From Bacteroidota bacterium (GTDB taxonomy: Bacteria > Bacteroidota > Bacteroidia > Chitinophagales > Chitinophagaceae): a DNA stretch of 15,085 nt. The notes below the pieces were generated by a model, which worked only from the letters and a program-made list of their open reading frames with translations, did not search any database and had not been told where the DNA came from. The stretch's first letter is position 1; every line of letters begins with the position of its first letter. A program made the translations under genes and the position numbers. This document shows positions 6,891 to 12,450 of the stretch, one piece after another. The stretch covers positions 1 through 15,085 of the forward strand of contig JAFAGR010000092.1 in NCBI GenBank assembly GCA_023422565.1, written 5' to 3'.

Positions 6891-7433
6891 ATGAACCTCG
6901 CAAAAATCTTTTCAACATTCCTAATGATCGCCTTTTTCGTCAGCTGTAGTGATCCGCAAAAGGAACTGGAAAATAAAATCACCGCCACATTAAATTCACA
7001 CTTAGGTACAGATGTAAAGGTGATTTCCATCGATACAATCACTCAGCGCAAGGAGTATGATTTTCCCATCCAGTCCGCGAAAGATTCATTTATAAAATAT
7101 GGCGATATGTTGAACCATAACTTAAAGCTCAGAACGGAATTGGTTCGCGAAAATTCAGGTAGAAACTCAAGTCTAGAGGAAATGTTTCAGAAAAGACGGA
7201 TCACCGACAGTCTTGGAATATTATATCAAGTGGATAATGCTATTTATGATCATTATTCAAAACTTTCCGACGATCTAAAGATTGCTCAGAAAAATGCGGA
7301 TGATAAGATCTTAAGGTATTATGGCGCCAGGGCTGTTGTTGGAAAAGACACAATTTATTATCCAATTACTCCTGACCTCAAAGTAAAAACGGTTGCAGAA
7401 ATCAATAAGGAATACAACAATTCCTTTCAGTGA
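6891..7433 (+). CDS. Prophage lipoprotein, candidate lysogenic-conversion factor
   Basis: A 180-residue protein with a lipoprotein signal: a basic/hydrophobic N-terminus and lipobox FVSC, with C19 followed by Ser-Asp. The mature part is soluble and highly charged, with a helical middle (about residues 75-145) and a C-terminal stretch KDTIYYPITPDLKVKTVAEI. No family recognised. It starts 5 bases after the repressor stop, so it should be expressed in the lysogen. Lipoproteins in lysogeny modules of other phages (for example Ltp of TP-J34) block superinfection; whether this one does is inference from position alone. The Asp after Ser does not clearly settle inner- or outer-membrane sorting in this phylum. 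Confidence 0.85.
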   Translation: MNLAKIFSTFLMIAFFVSCSDPQKELENKITATLNSHLGTDVKVISIDTITQRKEYDFPIQSAKDSFIKYGDMLNHNLKLRTELVRENSGRNSSLEEMFQKRRITDSLGILYQVDNAIYDHYSKLSDDLKIAQKNADDKILRYYGARAVVGKDTIYYPITPDLKVKTVAEINKEYNNSFQ

Positions 7434-7438
7434 TCAAG

Positions 7439-7747
7439 ATGAAAAAGCACAGCATAGAAATCACGAAGCGGTTCTTGAAGGCGATGGATTTAATTCTCGC
7501 AGACAGGGGAATGAAGGCAGGGGAATTTGGCGAGGTAGTGGGAATGCCTGCATCCAACATTTCACGGCTGCGGGCAGGCGGCAGCAACTACGTTACCCTG
7601 GAAGCTGCCGCTATCATGTGCAAGTTGTACAAGATCTCACCATCGTGGTTAATACTTGGAGAGGGTGATATGAACCTAAGCGAACCCAGTGTTTTAAAGG
7701 ATTTGATGTCGCGCGTGGCGAAACTTGAGAAGGTGGTAAAGGGTTAA
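7439..7747 (+). CDS. XRE-family transcriptional regulator
   Basis: A 102-residue protein from the ATG at 7439; a GTG at 7430 overlapping the lipoprotein stop would add three residues. Residues about 5-72 form an XRE-type helix-turn-helix (ADRGMKAGEFGEVVGMPASN, then ISRLRAGGSNYVTLEAAAIM), ending in the ISPSWLILGEGD pattern common in small Bacteroidota phage regulators. Residues 82-100 may form a short coiled coil for dimerisation. Third gene of the rightward lysogeny block and last before the attachment site. It could control the lipoprotein, the repressor or excision. Confidence 0.88.
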   Translation: MKKHSIEITKRFLKAMDLILADRGMKAGEFGEVVGMPASNISRLRAGGSNYVTLEAAAIMCKLYKISPSWLILGEGDMNLSEPSVLKDLMSRVAKLEKVVKG

Positions 7748-7767
7748 CACTTTGGGGTTAACACTTT
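7741..7767 (+). repeat. Tandem 13-bp direct repeat near the attachment site
   Basis: GGGTTAACACTTT occurs at 7741-7753 and again at 7755-7767, one base apart, starting at the stop of the XRE gene. Each contains the palindrome GTTAAC. Placement about 90 bases from the tRNA-derived core makes an integrase arm-type site or a regulator site plausible. The rest of 7748-8058 holds only the att site, a terminator and a spaced inverted repeat. Confidence 0.8.
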
Positions 7768-7854
7768 TTTGAAGGTGCCGTTTTTTGATGTTTTTAGTTT
7801 TACGAAAGTCACAACCAGCAAGGGTTTCAGAAATTGTCGAATCCCGGAACGGTT

Positions 7855-7896
7855 CTCATAATCAGGTGGTCCCTGGTTCGAGCCCAGGTGGGCCCA
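7855..7896 (+). other. Attachment site: 3' half of elongator tRNA-Met (CAT)
   Basis: The segment fits standard tRNA geometry from position 32 on: anticodon loop CTCATAA (7855-7861, anticodon CAT), 3' stem strand TCAGG (7862-7866), five-base variable region, a perfect T stem CCTGG/CCAGG around TTCGAGC (7877-7883), acceptor strand TGGGCCC (7889-7895) and discriminator A. CCA is not encoded. The 5' stem strand CGGTT (7850-7854) does not pair, and no GGGCCCA-like 5' acceptor lies upstream, so this is only the half left by integration. The break at the anticodon loop is typical of tyrosine-recombinase sites. Host sequence should lie to the right and the element to the left. Confidence 0.88.
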
Positions 7897-7907
7897 CACA
7901 GTAGCAC

Positions 7908-7941
7908 AAAGGGTTCTATCAATTTAGGTAGAACCTTTTTT
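7908..7941 (+). terminator. Terminator downstream of the tRNA fragment
   Basis: GGTTCTA (7912-7918) pairs with TAGAACC (7929-7935), extended by a G-U pair and three A-U pairs, followed by T residues at 7936-7941. This is probably the original tRNA-Met terminator in host DNA, supporting the view that host sequence begins after the tRNA fragment. Confidence 0.82.
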
Positions 7942-8058
7942 ATTTGAAGTGCATTGGAAAGTGCATGATTTTATTCCTTCTTAGTTCATATTCAATCTTT
8001 TATCTACCTATTTGATATGATTGTGAAGGAATATGCCTGAAAGTTGATTGTAGGGCAG

Positions 8059-8352
8059 CTAATCACCTTGTAGATGGTTTGAATTGAGTTGCAAGTTCCC
8101 ACTAGGTTTATATCTTTTCAAGCGTTCAAAGGCAGGATTAGATGATATTCTTTTTTCATCAGGTGATATTCTTTCTTTATCAGATGATATTCTTTTTGAA
8201 TGTGTAGATGATAACCTGTCTTTCCAGTACCTTCTTATTGTTATGATTGAAAGACCTGTAGTTTCAGAAACCTTCTTTTGAGTAGGTTTTATTCCTTTTC
8301 CTTCTAGTTGGATGATAGCGGCCTTTATCTTTTCAATTGAATCTGTTTTCAT
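8059..8352 (-). CDS. Small helix-turn-helix protein with heptapeptide repeats
   Basis: A 97-residue basic protein. Residues 1-45 (PTQKKVSETTGLSIITIRRY plus flanking helix) read as a helix-turn-helix of the kind found in small plasmid or element regulators. Residues about 54-70 carry three near-copies of a seven-residue unit (RISSDKE, RISPDEK, RISSN), encoded by a 21-bp DNA repeat. The C-terminus is Asn/Gln-rich. It is divergent from the zinc-ribbon membrane gene and the shared 111-bp space contains a repeat also found inside this gene, so autoregulation is plausible. AT-rich like its neighbours. Regulator or replication-partition role cannot be told apart. Confidence 0.7.
   Translation of the reverse strand: MKTDSIEKIKAAIIQLEGKGIKPTQKKVSETTGLSIITIRRYWKDRLSSTHSKRISSDKERISPDEKRISSNPAFERLKRYKPSGNLQLNSNHLQGD
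8142..8204. repeat. Three 21-bp tandem repeats inside the small HTH gene
   Basis: Units begin at 8142, 8163 and 8184, each with (A/G)TGATATTCTTT at its head; the first two also share ATCAG at their ends. A related TAGATGATAACCT follows at 8205-8217 and recurs at 8379-8391. Confidence 0.85.
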
Positions 8353-8378
8353 TCTTTCTTTTCAATTTAAATGCAGCT

Positions 8379-8391
8379 TAGATGATAACCT
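8379..8391. promoter_or_regulatory. Candidate operator upstream of the small HTH gene
   Basis: TAGATGATAACCT here is an exact 13-bp copy of 8205-8217 within the gene. It sits between the two divergent genes, 27 bases upstream of the HTH start codon. Confidence 0.5.
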
Positions 8392-8433
8392 AATCTGACA
8401 TTATAGATAATTAACCAACAAAATATCAACGAG

Positions 8434-8464
8434 TTTGGTTCACAATTTTGGATTGGTATTTTTG
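8434..8464 (+). promoter_or_regulatory. Consensus Bacteroidota promoter, near-leaderless
   Basis: TTTG (8434-8437), 19 bases, then TATTTTTG (8457-8464): a perfect match to the phylum consensus. The expected transcription start, a few bases after 8464, falls almost on the ATG at 8470, so the mRNA should have little or no leader. Confidence 0.8.
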
Positions 8465-8469
8465 TGAAT

Positions 8470-9057
8470 ATGAAGAAGTTCTTTAAATGGCTGATATTTA
8501 TTTTTTGTGGGGGTCTGGCGTTATCAATATTGGCTAGCATCATTGAAAGGACTTATTTTGAAGACACTACTGTTCCATCTTTATTAAAGGGAATTGCTAG
8601 CATCATTACAATCATATGGTCTTTCCTTTCAGTTGAATTTCCTGCATGGTATTGCTTATTGATTATCGGATTAGTGGTATTTGCATGGGTATTAGATAGG
8701 CGCGGGTTTTTTAAACCTAAACCTAAGGCGATTCAAAAACCCGACTTTCACAAGTATACAGAAGATGTATTTGGTGTTGATGAAGATTCGTGGGTATGGT
8801 ATTGGGTAGATGATGAGGTAGAAGGGTTGTCACCTGCCTGCCCAACTTGTGGAAGACCAGGAATGATTAATCATTTACACCCAGCTCAGATGTTGCAATC
8901 TATCAACACAGGAACGTATTTCGATTGTTCAAAATGTAGGCTTGAGGGAAAAAAGTCCGATTTTTATGTTAGTCAAAATTCTATGGACGTTAGGTTGGAA
9001 ATTTACCGACGGGTTGATTCTGGCGAGTACAAAAAGGCAATCAAAAACTTCAAATAA
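8470..9057 (+). CDS. Membrane protein with C-terminal zinc ribbon
   Basis: A 195-residue protein from the ATG at 8470; the in-frame GTG at 8464 overlaps the promoter -7 element and is rejected. Hydrophobic segments lie at about residues 6-24 and 59-76, with a weaker one at 40-57. The soluble part begins near 85, contains a Trp-rich stretch (VDEDSWVWYWVDDEVEGL) and then two Cys pairs, CPTC (C124, C127) and CSKC (C153, C156), spaced like a zinc ribbon. Similar Trp-plus-zinc-ribbon tails occur in accessory-island proteins, but I cannot name a family. The next gene starts 3 bases after its stop, so they form one transcript. The soluble domain is probably cytoplasmic. Confidence 0.82.
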   Translation: MKKFFKWLIFIFCGGLALSILASIIERTYFEDTTVPSLLKGIASIITIIWSFLSVEFPAWYCLLIIGLVVFAWVLDRRGFFKPKPKAIQKPDFHKYTEDVFGVDEDSWVWYWVDDEVEGLSPACPTCGRPGMINHLHPAQMLQSINTGTYFDCSKCRLEGKKSDFYVSQNSMDVRLEIYRRVDSGEYKKAIKNFK

Positions 9058-9060
9058 ACA

Positions 9061-9573
9061 GTGCTACCACATCAATACGAAAAGCTTAAAAAGGGTTTAT
9101 TTGAGTGTGGACTAACAGAAGCAACCTATGATGAATACTACTCCATATGGATTGCTGAAAATGGTGATAGCGAACAATCAATCAAAGATTACCTATGGCA
9201 CTGCTATAATCTTTTGTTGAAAGTTTATTCAAAGAAGGTTGATAACCCTGAGTTTATGTTTAGACAACAAAGGAAGGTCTATTGTGAAATGTTCCAATAC
9301 CTATCATTTGAAGAAAAGAACAAAACTGTTGCACAAAAAGGAATCAATCATTGTGACCTTCAACTTGCAGCACTTTCAAGCCTTACGCTTGTTGCTGAAA
9401 TAGTGACACCTAACTGCTGTACTGAATGTGAAAAAACAAACGGCATAAAATTTCCCTTAATCGAATTGTTGAATAAAAGTGTTCTGCCTCACAAGGGTTG
9501 TTCAAGGAAGGGTGGATGTATCTGTTGTTATGTTTTTACTCCACAAAGGGATAAAACGGGAAAACTGTTGTAA
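9061..9573 (+). CDS. Cys-rich accessory protein, partner of the zinc-ribbon membrane protein
   Basis: A 170-residue soluble protein starting at GTG 9061 (next Met is residue 66). Residues 1-105 look helical. The C-terminus is Cys-rich: NCCTECEKTNG (C119, C120, C123) and LPHKGCSRKGGCICCY (H144, C147, C153, C155, C156). The layout CxxC...G..F...ELL...LPH..C...GC.C.Y resembles the treble-clef-like end of some phage head-associated proteins, but here it stands in a two-gene unit, three bases after the membrane protein. A shared function, such as a sensor and effector at the membrane, is inference. Its stop faces the convergent gene with a 4-base gap. Confidence 0.8.
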   Translation: MLPHQYEKLKKGLFECGLTEATYDEYYSIWIAENGDSEQSIKDYLWHCYNLLLKVYSKKVDNPEFMFRQQRKVYCEMFQYLSFEEKNKTVAQKGINHCDLQLAALSSLTLVAEIVTPNCCTECEKTNGIKFPLIELLNKSVLPHKGCSRKGGCICCYVFTPQRDKTGKLL

Positions 9574-9577
9574 AAGT

Positions 9578-10219
9578 CTATTGCAAGACATAAACAACCA
9601 CTTTCGCTGTCTTAATTTCAGGAATGAGTTCAACCGTAAACCGTTCATCAAAAAGACCATTAATAAGTTGTCCATACAATGAAGTTGAAACATTATACTT
9701 CAATGTTTTGAATGCACGTTCAACTTCTTGCCCATACTTTTCACACTCTTTATTCATAAAACAATAAGAAAGGTCAATGGAGTAGTGTTTTGGGATAGAC
9801 TCAATCGCCTTAACGTCTTCTTCGGTTAGTTCCCTTTGAACTGGTTTGGGCTTGCTGTTGTAATAATTTTGGTGGATAGTTCCATAATTATTGAAACTCA
9901 AATTGCCTTCATTGATAATAGGTGGTGGAACTTTTTCTTCAACTGGTTTTTGCACTGGGCGTTTAGACTCTACTTTTTTAGGTGGCGGCTTCACGGAAGA
10001 ATCAGAAGGTGCATTTATTACCTGCCCATTGTAAATGGTTTGGTTTCCGTTGTTGATGTTCACAGGGCTATTATGCAAGTCCCGTGTTTTGAAATTTTGA
10101 TTTCCATCGTTTTTTGAACCTGTAAGTAAGGTGGGTAGGCAAGCTAGAAATCCCGCTATAAATACTCCTAAAATTGTGTAGCGACCAGTGATGTGTTCCT
10201 TTGTAAAAGTTCGTTTCAT
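9578..10219 (-). CDS. Membrane-anchored Asn/Pro-rich protein
   Basis: A 213-residue protein of unrecognised family. A basic N-terminus (residues 1-13) and one hydrophobic helix (about 14-33) suggest an N-in anchor with the rest outside the cytoplasm. Residues 37-70 are Asn/Gly-rich with repeated GNQ-type turns (DGNQNF, NNGNQTIYNGQVIN), and 103-121 repeat the theme (EGNLSFNNYGTIHQN), as in short beta-solenoids. Between them residues 78-100 are Pro/Lys-rich (PPPKKVESKRPVQKPVEEK), like the periplasm-spanning arm of TonB. Residues 128-213 form a folded end domain containing two Cys (C153, C159). It is convergent with the zinc-ribbon pair and has its own promoter. Confidence 0.78.
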   Translation of the reverse strand: MKRTFTKEHITGRYTILGVFIAGFLACLPTLLTGSKNDGNQNFKTRDLHNSPVNINNGNQTIYNGQVINAPSDSSVKPPPKKVESKRPVQKPVEEKVPPPIINEGNLSFNNYGTIHQNYYNSKPKPVQRELTEEDVKAIESIPKHYSIDLSYCFMNKECEKYGQEVERAFKTLKYNVSTSLYGQLINGLFDERFTVELIPEIKTAKVVVYVLQ

Positions 10220-10238
10220 ATGATATTATTTTAGAACT

Positions 10239-10246
10239 CAAAGATA
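10239..10246 (-). promoter_or_regulatory. Candidate -7 promoter element for the Asn/Pro-rich gene
   Basis: The minus strand reads TATCTTTG here, matching TAnnTTTG, about 20 bases upstream of the start codon at 10219. No TTG lies at the ideal upstream distance. Confidence 0.5.
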
Positions 10247-10255
10247 CTCTATCCT

Positions 10256-10270
10256 GCTAAAGACTTTAGC
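10256..10270. promoter_or_regulatory. Perfect 15-bp palindrome, candidate operator
   Basis: GCTAAAG-A-CTTTAGC is a perfect inverted repeat lying where the -33 region of the adjacent leftward promoter should be. This fits a dimeric regulator site; there is no T-tract to make it a terminator. Confidence 0.55.
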
Positions 10271-10345
10271 CAACCTTTCAACAGAATCCTTCCACAAAGT
10301 GTTGATAGAATGCACTTTTTTTTATCAAATAAATTGTTACAAAAT

Positions 10346-10585
10346 TCATGCGGGCGGCTTCCGTTTCCTAACCACTCCAAACAACGCTGCCCCTATCGTG
10401 CAAACAGGGGTGATGAAGGATGAAACTCCTTCTTTCTGAACGTCTGTGCTAGTGTGATTGATTGAAAAAATGATTGCGGCAGTAATCAGACCGAGTCTTA
10501 TGATAGGGCCTACTGCAAGATTAAAGTTCTTCCAAAATCGTTTCCAACTAAAGTCTTGTTGGTTCTTCTTATTTTTTTTATTCAT
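10346..10585 (-). CDS. Small membrane protein, unknown function
   Basis: A 79-residue protein with a very basic start (MNKKNKKNQQDFSWKR), a hydrophobic helix at about residues 24-41 and a second weaker one at about 57-70, ending VRKRKPPA. Both ends basic suggests a hairpin with both termini in the cytoplasm. No homologous family recognised. A -7 element lies about 107 bases upstream. Small membrane proteins of this type occur in islands as toxins, holin-like proteins or membrane-stress factors, but nothing decides between these. Confidence 0.6.
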   Translation of the reverse strand: MNKKNKKNQQDFSWKRFWKNFNLAVGPIIRLGLITAAIIFSINHTSTDVQKEGVSSFITPVCTIGAALFGVVRKRKPPA

Positions 10586-10634
10586 TTTAAATACATTTTA
10601 TAGAACCTAAGCCCTTCTTTTTTTCCTTCACATT

Positions 10635-10660
10635 CATTCGTTAAACAAATTCAACGAATG
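10635..10660. repeat. 8-bp inverted repeat in the 356-bp gap
   Basis: CATTCGTT (10635-10642) and AACGAATG (10653-10660) are perfect inverses across 10 bases, 50 bases upstream of the small membrane gene and downstream of its putative promoter. It may be a leader hairpin or an operator. The gap 10586-10941 otherwise holds the promoter element, a terminator and a gene remnant listed separately. Confidence 0.5.
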
Positions 10661-10691
10661 GGCTGGCCACTATAAAGCGTATTTATTACCC

Positions 10692-10699
10692 CAAATATA
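10692..10699 (-). promoter_or_regulatory. Candidate -7 promoter element for 10346-10585
   Basis: TATATTTG on the minus strand exactly matches TAnnTTTG. No TTG sits at consensus distance (nearest at 10727-10725, 25 bases away), so strength is uncertain. Confidence 0.45.
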
Positions 10700-10725
10700 C
10701 CAATTTTTTAGATTCGTAAAACGAC

Positions 10726-10753
10726 AAAAAGCCACAAGGGTAATCTTGTGGCT
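10726..10753 (-). terminator. Terminator of the truncated leftward gene
   Basis: AGCCACAAG/CTTGTGGCT forms a perfect 9-bp stem with a six-base loop, followed on the minus strand by four T residues. It lies 47 bases after the stop of the gene remnant at 10800-10937 and probably was that gene's terminator. A second small hairpin AACCTT/AAGGTT (10756-10771) sits just before it. Confidence 0.72.
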
Positions 10754-10799
10754 CAAACCTTCTAAAAGGTTCTAAGAATTCTTATGATGAAAACATAGG

Positions 10800-10937
10800 T
10801 CAAGGGATGGACAGAAAGAAGGTCAAATCAACAGGCAGGCCGTTTCCTATATGGTTATACACTTCATTATTCGGCGCATTGCCAAATACATTTTCTTCCG
10901 GCACCCGCTGTACAAAGACGGATAAAGAATCCGCACC
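10800..10937 (-). pseudogene. C-terminal remnant of a truncated gene
   Basis: The minus strand encodes 45 well-formed residues (starting GADSLSVFVQRVPEENVFGN) ending in TGA at 10800, but a TAA lies directly upstream in frame and there is no start codon. Composition is richer in G and C than the surrounding island. Family not recognised; the ending PVDLTFFLSIP suggests a beta-rich surface or secreted protein. It keeps a terminator 47 bases downstream, so the 3' end of an older gene appears preserved while its 5' part was replaced by the DNA starting near 10938. Confidence 0.6.
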
Positions 10938-10941
10938 TTAA

Positions 10942-11178
10942 TTAGTTGTAAATATTGAACAATATCAACCCAATAATTATCGCAACATAAAGGAGCATGC
11001 ATATCCAAAAACTTTTGGATGGTTTCATGTCCTTGAAAAACAAAACACCAAGAATCAACAATACTAAGTAGTAAGCGATGGGGATTATATTGAAGTCAGC
11101 CAAATCCAGGTATCCTTTGGAAAATGGTTTGATCACAATCAAAAGAATGATCAGGATACCGATAATTTTCTTATTCAT
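10942..11178 (-). CDS. Small three-helix membrane protein
   Basis: A 78-residue, almost wholly hydrophobic protein: helices at about residues 3-17, 30-47 and 56-76, separated by short polar loops (FSKGYLDLADFN and KDMKPSK). No family recognised. A TATATTTG element on the minus strand at 11230-11223 could be its promoter, giving a leader of about 40 bases. It lies between a gene remnant and an inverted-repeat-bounded element, so it may be cargo of a past insertion. Confidence 0.6.
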   Translation of the reverse strand: MNKKIIGILIILLIVIKPFSKGYLDLADFNIIPIAYYLVLLILGVLFFKDMKPSKSFWICMLLYVAIIIGLILFNIYN

Positions 11179-11194
11179 AAATTTTATTATTTAC

Positions 11195-11487
11195 AATCAT
11201 TAGTGTCCGGGGAAAATTTCGTCAAATATAAAATGGACGGTGACCTTTTTTTGCTACTGCTTATTGAATACAACGGTCTGAGAATTTCACACGAAGCCCT
11301 CTAAGAAATACATAAGATCGCAAAATTCAGTGTTTTTCTTCGTGCCTTATGTATTCTTAGGTATTCCTTTGTGTGAAACTTTACTTCGATCTCAGCGCAA
11401 GCCCCATTAGCTAGAAATTCCTTGCTAATCTAGCGCAGCAGATCGTTTGAGAGGATTTCAAACAGCTTTTACCGGACAGCAATGATT
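11195..11487. mobile_element. MITE-like or IS-remnant element with imperfect terminal inverted repeats
   Basis: The left end reads AATCATT-AG-TGTCCGG-GG-AAAA (11195-11216); the reverse complement of the right end reads AATCATT-GC-TGTCCGG-T-AAAA (11487-11467). Between them are about 250 bases with no transposase frame, and a large internal hairpin. The shared TGTCCGG core suggests the ends of an insertion sequence whose transposase is absent. ATTTACAATC also occurs as a direct repeat just outside/overlapping the ends (11189-11198, 11485-11494). This fills most of the gene-free stretch 11179-11572. Confidence 0.5.
11285..11378. repeat. Long imperfect inverted repeat (hairpin)
   Basis: Arms at 11285-11316 and 11346-11378 pair over about 32 bases (outer TTTCACAC with GTGTGAAA, inner AATACATAAG with CTTATGTATT) with a 29-base loop. 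It lies in the middle of the element at 11195-11487. Confidence 0.75.
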
Positions 11488-11572
11488 TACAATCGAACCT
11501 GCGGCTTCAATTTAAACTTTACTGCACCAGTTTTAATAAAAATTGCTCACTGCATCTCTCCACCCATCTTCT

Positions 11573-12376
11573 TCAACGTAGAATAAATTGAAAGAAGGAT
11601 CTTATAACGCTTTCCATCCAGGTATTTCCTGCGCCGCCGCGATAAACCGATCGCTTCAGTGCAGAAGTGTAAATGTAATAGGCGCTGGAAGCATCTGCTT
11701 CATTATAAAAACATTCTTTCCAATACCGTGGCACTATTTCGTAATCATGAACACCGATAGCATTTTGATAAATCTGAACAGGGCCCTGCGAAAAACCAAA
11801 ATCGAAAACTTCCTGTTTGCGATCTATTCCGGCTTTCAATATCAGGGCAACATGCTTGCAGTAACCGGCAACTCTTTCCGTTAACTGCCGGTAGCTTTCT
11901 TTTCCTTCAGGTTTAATGCGCCAGTTGTTGTTTGCGGAATGAAAAGGATCATCATTCATCAACTTTAAACCGGGAGCTTCTTTTATATAATGGGTTTCAG
12001 AATTATTCTTAATAATAGAAAGGCGGTCGGCTCCTTTGCCGATCGATTTCACATGGCATAACACAGGTTCTTTCATATCACCGAACTGAAGATGCTTTAT
12101 AAGGCCCTCCTTTCCTGCAGTCCAAGTACCATGTTCATAATCTCCTTCGCCACTAAAGATTGTAAACGTGCTGTCTGAAAAGAAACTCAGCAAAGATCCG
12201 TTCCTCACCCCTTCGCTTTGCTTCACATCTGCATCGAAACCCATTTCGCTGTTTTGAAATTGTTCATCAGCTAACCTCCATGAACCGGTTATTTCTCCAA
12301 ACTGCTTTTCATCTCTTTGCCTGCAAGCGTTGAGTGAGGCCAAAAATAATAAGAGCAACAGAAGTTTGTTAAGCAT
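11573..12376 (-). CDS. Lipoprotein with lipocalin-like N-terminal part, 3' end apparently frameshifted
   Basis: A 267-residue lipoprotein: signal sequence with a Leu run and lipobox LNAC (C18). Residues 28-120 (GEITGSWRLADEQ, SFFSDSTFTIFSGEGDYEHG, TWTAGKEG) follow the pattern of lipocalin-like domains in Bacteroidota lipoproteins. Residues 125-260 are a second unrecognised region. The present frame ends SFFQFILR, but after TTCTTT another frame continues as IYSTLKKMGGEMQ to a stop at 11547; this looks like the true end, implying one base lost near 11587. Probably a host gene, exported and anchored to a membrane. Function unknown. Confidence 0.8.
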   Translation of the reverse strand: MLNKLLLLLLFLASLNACRQRDEKQFGEITGSWRLADEQFQNSEMGFDADVKQSEGVRNGSLLSFFSDSTFTIFSGEGDYEHGTWTAGKEGLIKHLQFGDMKEPVLCHVKSIGKGADRLSIIKNNSETHYIKEAPGLKLMNDDPFHSANNNWRIKPEGKESYRQLTERVAGYCKHVALILKAGIDRKQEVFDFGFSQGPVQIYQNAIGVHDYEIVPRYWKECFYNEADASSAYYIYTSALKRSVYRGGAGNTWMESVIRSFFQFILR

Positions 12377-12450
12377 GTAGTAATTATAAGTTAAAGGAAG
12401 ATAATTGGATTAAATAGAAAGACAAAGCCAATGCGTTTGAATCACACAAA

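Noticed and set aside
7972..8033. Inverted repeat TATTCCTTC/GAAGGAATA
   Set aside because: Arms of nine bases separated by 44 bases in AT-rich DNA with no promoter or T-tract; could be chance.
10635..10660. Integron attC-like site (GTTAAAC present)
   Set aside because: No matching RYYYAAC partner at the right distance and no integron integrase; only a simple inverted repeat remains.
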